Assembly (NCBI GenBank): GCA_028681335.1
Contig: JAQUIT010000006.1
Location: 62,001-126,000 of the forward strand
Length of the DNA: 64,000 nt
From: Desulfuromonadaceae bacterium
Lineage (GTDB): Bacteria; Desulfobacterota; Desulfuromonadia; Geobacterales; Pseudopelobacteraceae
Direction: 5' to 3'
Shown: in pieces, positions 61,736 to 64,000 of the stretch
Layout of the letters: every line of letters starts with the position of its first letter
How positions within the stretch are numbered: position 1 is the stretch's first letter
The notes under the pieces: model-generated
Databases searched by the model: none
What the model saw: only the letters and a program-made list of their open reading frames with translations
What the model was told of the DNA's origin: nothing
Translations under genes and position numbers: made by a program

Positions 61736-64000
61736 GCAGATTGCTGTCCAGACGGTTCACCGCCACGTTATCGACCGTCATGGTATACGCAGCTCCATAG
61801 GTGAACATCGCCGCACCGATACCGCCACTCAGGTAGGGAGCCCGTGAATCAAAGTTGTTGTCCGTAACATCTATTTTTAACGTGCCGTCGTAATACACCT
61901 GGATCCGGCTGCCGTTACAGACCATCCTGAGGGTATGAAAACCGGTGCCGACGCTGGGAAGACTGGCCTGCGCCATCGCTGCACCACCATACGTCGTCCA
62001 GCTCCACATCTTTCCCAACACCAGCATATTTTTTCCTGCCGCAGAATTATCAGGATAAATCCACGCAGCGTAATGGGCACCGGTCGTCGGATTTACCCGA
62101 CAGCCGAGACCGCCGCCAAAAGCCGTGGCAGCAAACTGAAAACGTCCCTCCACAGAATAATTATCCCATAGCGGCGTAGGAGCATAGTAGAGCTGGCTGT
62201 ATGCCAGTGTCGTACCGCTGCCCTGCAAAACCCCGTTGGCCACCGTCCAGGTGCCGAGAACACTTGTCCAGGGCAACAGCGGCGCCGAGGTGCCTGGAGC
62301 CCGCGTAAAATCATCGGTAAAGATTGAGAGAGAAGTAACTGAAAGCGTCACCGTAGCGGCGTTGGATGAAAGGACACCGTCATCCGCCAGATACGTAAAG
62401 CTGTCGTCCCCTGTATAATTGGCCGTGGGAGTATACTGAAAAGAACCATCGCTATTAAGGACAAGGGTGCCGTGGGATGGCGCTTTTACCAGTTGAGCGG
62501 TAAGCGTCGCTGAGTCTGAGGCCGTATCATTACCCAGTACTCCCGGAGCAGACTGGTTCAGGGCGGTATTAACGCTGGTACTGTAGGAATCATTCACCGC
62601 CACCGGCGCATTAATGGTGATGCTCAGCGGCTTGCTGACGGCCGTGAGCTGGGCATCCTTCACTTGCACGGTAAACGAGCTGATACCCTTGGTTAACGGC
62701 ACACCGGAAATCACCCCGGTGGAGGAATTGAGTGCCAGTCCGTCCGGCAAAGAGCCGGCAATGATGCTCCACGAGTAGGGAGTCAAGCCGCCGCTGGCGG
62801 CAAGACTCTGGCTGTAGGCTGAAGCGGTGAAACCGTTGGCAAGCGAAGCCGTGCTCACCACCAGCGGTGCATAAAGTGTTATGGACAGCGACTTGACGGC
62901 CGCCGTCTGATTGGCATCCTTAACCTGCACCGTGAAGCTGCTGGTCCCGGCGATTGTGGGTATACCGGAGATTATTCCCGTAGATGGATTGATCATCAAA
63001 CCTGACGGCAGGGCCCCGGCGGAAATGGACCAGGTATACGGTGACTGCCCTCCTGATGCCGTCAGGGTCCCGCTGTAGGCGCTGTTTATATTGCCGGTCG
63101 GTAGTGACGTCACGCTGACAACCGGCTTGGCATAAATGCTTATGGACAACGACTTGGATGCCGTAGCCTGACCGGGGTCCAAAACCTTTACGGTGAATGA
63201 TCTGGTACCGGTTGTCAGAGGGGTGCCGGAGATGACTCCTGTTGAGGAATTAAGGGTAAGCCCTGACGGGAGGTATCCCGACGTTATCGACCAGGCATAC
63301 GGAGTCTGTCCCCCCGTTGCCGCAAGCGACTGACTGTAGGATGTGCCGACGCTACCGGAAGCTGGTGATGTCGTCGTAACCGCCAGCGACGGGAAGCGAT
63401 TGCCGAACACCTCAAACTCGGCAAGGCCGATATTGGTGCCGCTGGCCTCAGTGACAGTCAGCATAACCCAACTGAACTTCTTGGCGGGAAACGTCACCTC
63501 TTCAGCGGAACCACTGTTGTTGAGGGGGCCGACGGTAATCGAGGTGCCGTCACTGAACGACAGCGTTGCCTTCAAAATCTGCTCGTTCAGGTTGGGCCGG
63601 TCATAGAGCACTATTTTATCGGCCAGGTACGATTCCGGCCAACTCAGTTTTACCCAGGCACCGGCAAGCTCTCCCACGGTGATCCACTCTGCCGCGCAAT
63701 TACTGAGACAGCCGTCAATAACGCCGTCGATCACCTTCGAGGCGAGCTGGTCCGTCGCCGTATTCTGTGAAGAGGCGCTGGCGGTTGCCAGGGTGGCGAC
63801 ATTAACATACTGGCTGCTTGAGAACACCGTCACCGCCGCGGTAGCAGGAAAACTGTAAATTTCACCATCGTAAACGGTCAGCTGAAAAACAAGCGTTTCG
63901 GCAGCAGCCAACCCGGCAGGAGAGATAAAGGAAGGTGCCGATGATGTCGAGTTTAACAACGAGACCGGTGTGCCACTCAGTTGCAACCACTCATACGAGA
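60000..64000 (-). CDS. Giant multidomain secreted glycan-binding protein (partial, 5' end missing)
   Basis: At least 1333 residues; the frame stays open past the window edge. The visible part starts with the end of a PKD/K319-like domain (SYEWLQLSGTPVSLLN, VYDGEIYSF). Next comes a discoidin-like domain (EWITVGELAGAWVKLSWPE), three putative-Ig (He_PIG-type) domains (TPYAWSI...GLTLNSSTGVISGTP), and three cassettes of cadherin/Big_17-like plus ConA-like lectin domain in the order type I, type II, type I. There is no C-terminal anchor and no enzyme domain in the visible part. Such proteins bind or cross-link polysaccharides outside the cell. Its last two cassettes closely match those of the deacetylase at 55513-58248. 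Confidence 0.87.
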   Translation of the reverse strand, partial: SYEWLQLSGTPVSLLNSTSSAPSFISPAGLAAAETLVFQLTVYDGEIYSFPATAAVTVFSSSQYVNVATLATASASSQNTATDQLASKVIDGVIDGCLSNCAAEWITVGELAGAWVKLSWPESYLADKIVLYDRPNLNEQILKATLSFSDGTSITVGPLNNSGSAEEVTFPAKKFSWVMLTVTEASGTNIGLAEFEVFGNRFPSLAVTTTSPASGSVGTSYSQSLAATGGQTPYAWSITSGYLPSGLTLNSSTGVISGTPLTTGTRSFTVKVLDPGQATASKSLSISIYAKPVVSVTSLPTGNINSAYSGTLTASGGQSPYTWSISAGALPSGLMINPSTGIISGIPTIAGTSSFTVQVKDANQTAAVKSLSITLYAPLVVSTASLANGFTASAYSQSLAASGGLTPYSWSIIAGSLPDGLALNSSTGVISGVPLTKGISSFTVQVKDAQLTAVSKPLSITINAPVAVNDSYSTSVNTALNQSAPGVLGNDTASDSATLTAQLVKAPSHGTLVLNSDGSFQYTPTANYTGDDSFTYLADDGVLSSNAATVTLSVTSLSIFTDDFTRAPGTSAPLLPWTSVLGTWTVANGVLQGSGTTLAYSQLYYAPTPLWDNYSVEGRFQFAATAFGGGLGCRVNPTTGAHYAAWIYPDNSAAGKNMLVLGKMWSWTTYGGAAMAQASLPSVGTGFHTLRMVCNGSRIQVYYDGTLKIDVTDNNFDSRAPYLSGGIGAAMFTYGAAYTMTVDNVAVNRLDSNLPPTAVNDSYGTAVNKVLNQAAPGVLANDSDPEGATMTAQLVSGTSHGTLTLNSNGSFVYTPLANYVGSDSFTYRANDGTTNSNIATVTVTVTSAGGLLFSDDFTRVSGAPAPLSPWTSVLGSWTVNNGVLQGSGSALSYSQIYYAPTPLWTDYSVEGRFQFPATGFGGGLGCRVNPATGAQYSAWIFPGDNTLKLGKLWSWSQYSGVSMAEASLPVVGTGFHTLKMVCNGNRIQVYFDGTAKIDVTDNNYDSRAPYLSGGIGAALFTNSGVYSMAVDNVVVTSLDSNPAPVAVNDSYSTSANTPLNQVAPGVLSNDSAPAGTTLTAQLVNGPSHGTLTLNSNGSFVYIPLANYVGSDSFTYLANDGTTSSNTATVTVSVTAVSEILFSDDFTRVPGEPTPLSPWVSVLGSWTVTDGVLQGSGAALSYSQVYYAPAPLWDNYSVEGRFQFAATAFGGGLGCRVNPATGAHYAAWIYPDNSAAGSNMLVLGKMWSWTTYGNALMAQVSLPSVGTGFHTLKIVCNGSRIQVYYDGMLKIDVTDTNFDSRAPYLSGGVGAAMFTLGGVYTMSVDDVVVSSLP

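Overview
The window looks like a chromosomal exopolysaccharide / exosortase (PEP-CTERM-type) locus from a Geobacter-like bacterium (Desulfuromonadia/Geobacterales). This rests on three things: the XrtA-type marker set (PrsK/PrsR pair, FemAB-like protein, AsnB-like amidotransferase, exosortase plus EpsI), two GEMM-class riboswitches of the form known from Geobacter, and a short gene resembling the Geobacter GSU3473 family. No rRNA, tRNA, CRISPR array, integrase or intact insertion sequence was seen. Family names come from motif recognition by eye; no database search was run.

Layout. 1-18.5 kb is a signalling block: a STAS protein, a c-type-haem hybrid kinase, a PilZ protein, a FemAB-like protein, PrsR and PrsK, a second sigma-54 activator with a degenerate receiver, a PAS/GAF hybrid kinase, a CheB-CheR-PAS fusion and a PAS kinase. 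18.6-26.4 kb encodes secreted proteins: a GH39-like glycosidase with a small GSU3473-like protein upstream, an Ig/DNRLRE protein behind a cyclic-di-GMP-type riboswitch, and a lipoprotein of seven Big_2-like repeats. 26.7-32.2 kb holds a glycosyltransferase, the XrtA-type amidotransferase, an SDR epimerase and a GMC-like oxidoreductase. 32.6-34.9 kb holds two secreted lectin/lyase-fold proteins behind a GEMM-Ib (3',3'-cGAMP-type) riboswitch with its terminator. 35.2-59.6 kb is a long leftward series of glycosyltransferases, an ATP-grasp enzyme, an O-antigen ligase-like protein, EpsI, exosortase, two DegT-type aminotransferases, a WbsX-like protein, a GNAT/FemAB-like acyltransferase and a secreted polysaccharide deacetylase. 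60-64 kb is the 3' part of a giant multidomain secreted protein that shares a duplicated lectin cassette with the deacetylase.

How it fits together (inference). The cytoplasmic glycosyltransferases and sugar-modifying enzymes would build a repeat-unit polysaccharide. The ligase-like protein would polymerise it or transfer it to protein. Exosortase/EpsI would process PEP-CTERM proteins encoded elsewhere, because no such substrate is visible here. The secreted deacetylase, glycosidase and lectin-like proteins would trim or bind the polymer outside. Control appears layered. PrsK/PrsR with sigma-54 is supported by several similar -24/-12 elements upstream of pilZ-like, DegT, GSU3473-like and, more weakly, STAS, prsK and femAB-like genes. 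Cyclic dinucleotides act through the PilZ protein and the two riboswitches.

Genes of initiation, flippase and outer-membrane export (phosphoglycosyltransferase, Wzx, Wza/Wzc) were not seen and may lie outside the window. The stretch from about 30 to 41 kb is visibly AT-richer than its flanks.
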